64,000 bases of DNA. Origin: DASQYE01 sp036389675 (lineage in GTDB: Bacteria; Acidobacteriota; Blastocatellia; Pyrinomonadales; Pyrinomonadaceae). The position numbers and the translations under genes are program-made. Below, piece after piece: positions 63,323 through 64,000 of the stretch. Numbering within the stretch: position 1 is the first letter of the stretch; each line of letters starts with the position of its first letter. The stretch spans positions 1 through 64,000 of the forward strand of contig DASVWI010000022.1 in assembly GCA_036389675.1 (NCBI GenBank), in the 5' to 3' direction. The notes beneath the pieces were generated by a model. It worked only from the letters and a program-made list of their open reading frames with translations, was not told the origin of the DNA and ran no database searches.

Positions 63323-64000
63323 ATGAACATGAAGCACACAACCCCGGCAAACTCTCCCTCGGCTTCGCGGCTTTTCAGGTCGAACCGTTACATGAAACAG
63401 ATGATGAATACCGTCAACCACACCGCTACACGCCTGACGGCTCTCCTGCTGCTGGTCGCCTTCACGTTCTCGCTCGTGGGCGGCATCAACACCGGCGCGC
63501 AAACGAGAAAGGGCTCACAGAAGGGCGGCAGGACGAGCGCACCCAGAACGGACAACGTATCTTCCGACCTGCGCGAGCGCCTGCGCAACGCAAGATCGGG
63601 CGAAGAGACGGCGAGCGTAATCTTGCAGCTCGACGGCGCGGAGAGCGGCCCGCTCAATGCCCTGCTCAATCGCAACGGCGTTCACAGCAAGGGCCAATTT
63701 CGCAATCTTAACGCGCGCGCTGTCCAGCTCCCCTTAAGCGTCATAGAGGAATTGGCTTCGCACCCGGAAGTCGGCTACGTCTCTTTGGACAGGCAGATTC
63801 AACCGAGCGGCACGGGCCACATCGAGACGACCACAGGCGCGACGGTCCAGCGCACAGAGTCAGCTACGACAACGACCGCATCCTCAACCCTGCTCGGACT
63901 GGTCTCGACGACGACCACCACAACGACCACGACCACCTATGACGGCAAAGGCATCAACATCGCCATTCTTGATTCGGGTTTGGACCTTACCCATAAGGAA
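63323..64000 (+). CDS. Second S8 serine protease (partial, runs off the right edge)
   Basis: 226 codons visible from ATG 63323 (AAGGGAAG upstream). A membrane or signal segment (about residues 38-60, 'RLTALLLLVAFTFSLVGGI'), a propeptide-like region (80-165, 'VSSDLRERLRNARSGEETAS') and the start of the catalytic domain with Asp217 in 'NIAILDSGLDL'. A Thr-rich run (about 190-205) interrupts just before the catalytic domain. It is a paralogue of the preceding gene, likely co-transcribed. Confidence 0.9.
   Translation, partial: MNMKHTTPANSPSASRLFRSNRYMKQMMNTVNHTATRLTALLLLVAFTFSLVGGINTGAQTRKGSQKGGRTSAPRTDNVSSDLRERLRNARSGEETASVILQLDGAESGPLNALLNRNGVHSKGQFRNLNARAVQLPLSVIEELASHPEVGYVSLDRQIQPSGTGHIETTTGATVQRTESATTTTASSTLLGLVSTTTTTTTTTTYDGKGINIAILDSGLDLTHKE

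Overview
The window is GC-rich, densely coded bacterial DNA, most probably from an Acidobacteriota chromosome (a Blastocatellia/Pyrinomonadaceae-like lineage is my best guess). The pointers are a VWFA-related protein of the acidobacterial type, N-terminal zinc-ribbon membrane proteins including a TonB-family protein, an AlkZ-related protein, menaquinone biosynthesis (menG), a pilMNOPQ operon and several TPR and S8-protease genes. The lineage is inferred from gene families, not from a marker gene. There is no rRNA operon, CRISPR array, recognisable transposase or prophage block.

Layout. 1-6500: partial zinc-ribbon/TonB-like gene (-), an M16-like protein that lacks the zinc site, menG, a DppB/DppC permease pair and a small exported Arg-rich protein. 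6.6-9.6 kb: an ABC-2 exporter pair and mtgA. 9.6-15.7 kb (-): type IV pilus operon pilM-N-O-P-Q plus a Roadblock/LC7 protein. 16.3-25.3 kb: IsdG-like monooxygenase, DUF3352-like membrane protein, rdgB, tRNA-Pro, a 38-aa membrane peptide, DUF4838 and TPR proteins, a CWC-type Cys-rich protein, a receiver-only regulator and an HU protein. 25.8-30.4 kb: Nudix hydrolase, AI-2E-type transporter, tRNA-Arg, tRNA-His, a TPR protein and a zinc-ribbon/DUF4440-like protein. 30.5-37.5 kb (-): a four-gene double ABC exporter operon and an ECF sigma factor overlapping an unusually large anti-sigma/FecR/DUF3352-like fusion. 37.8-40.6 kb: a GntR-type regulator with a histone-H1-like tail, ettA and a small acidic protein. 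40.8-46.7 kb: a glycan-assembly cluster. 46.9-60.1 kb: two large hybrid histidine kinases with the same output half, a phage-type RecA-like ATPase, a D-threonine-aldolase-like enzyme, a PilZ-like protein, TPR and VWFA proteins. 60.2-64 kb: AlkZ-related protein and two tandem secreted subtilases, the first with a hexapeptide-repeat tail and the second cut by the window edge.

The most unusual structure is intergenic. A dispersed family of elements is built from two inverted arrays of imperfect 7-bp repeats (AAGGATG type, with a GTGACGA variant and a more degenerate third type). Five AAGGATG-type copies sit in five of the eight gaps between convergent protein genes. The edge motif overlaps or supplies stop codons, always in the same reading phase in the five cases where it abuts a gene. 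Two copies are near-identical inverted duplicates about 5 kb apart. This looks like a MITE/REP-like element domesticated at gene 3' ends.
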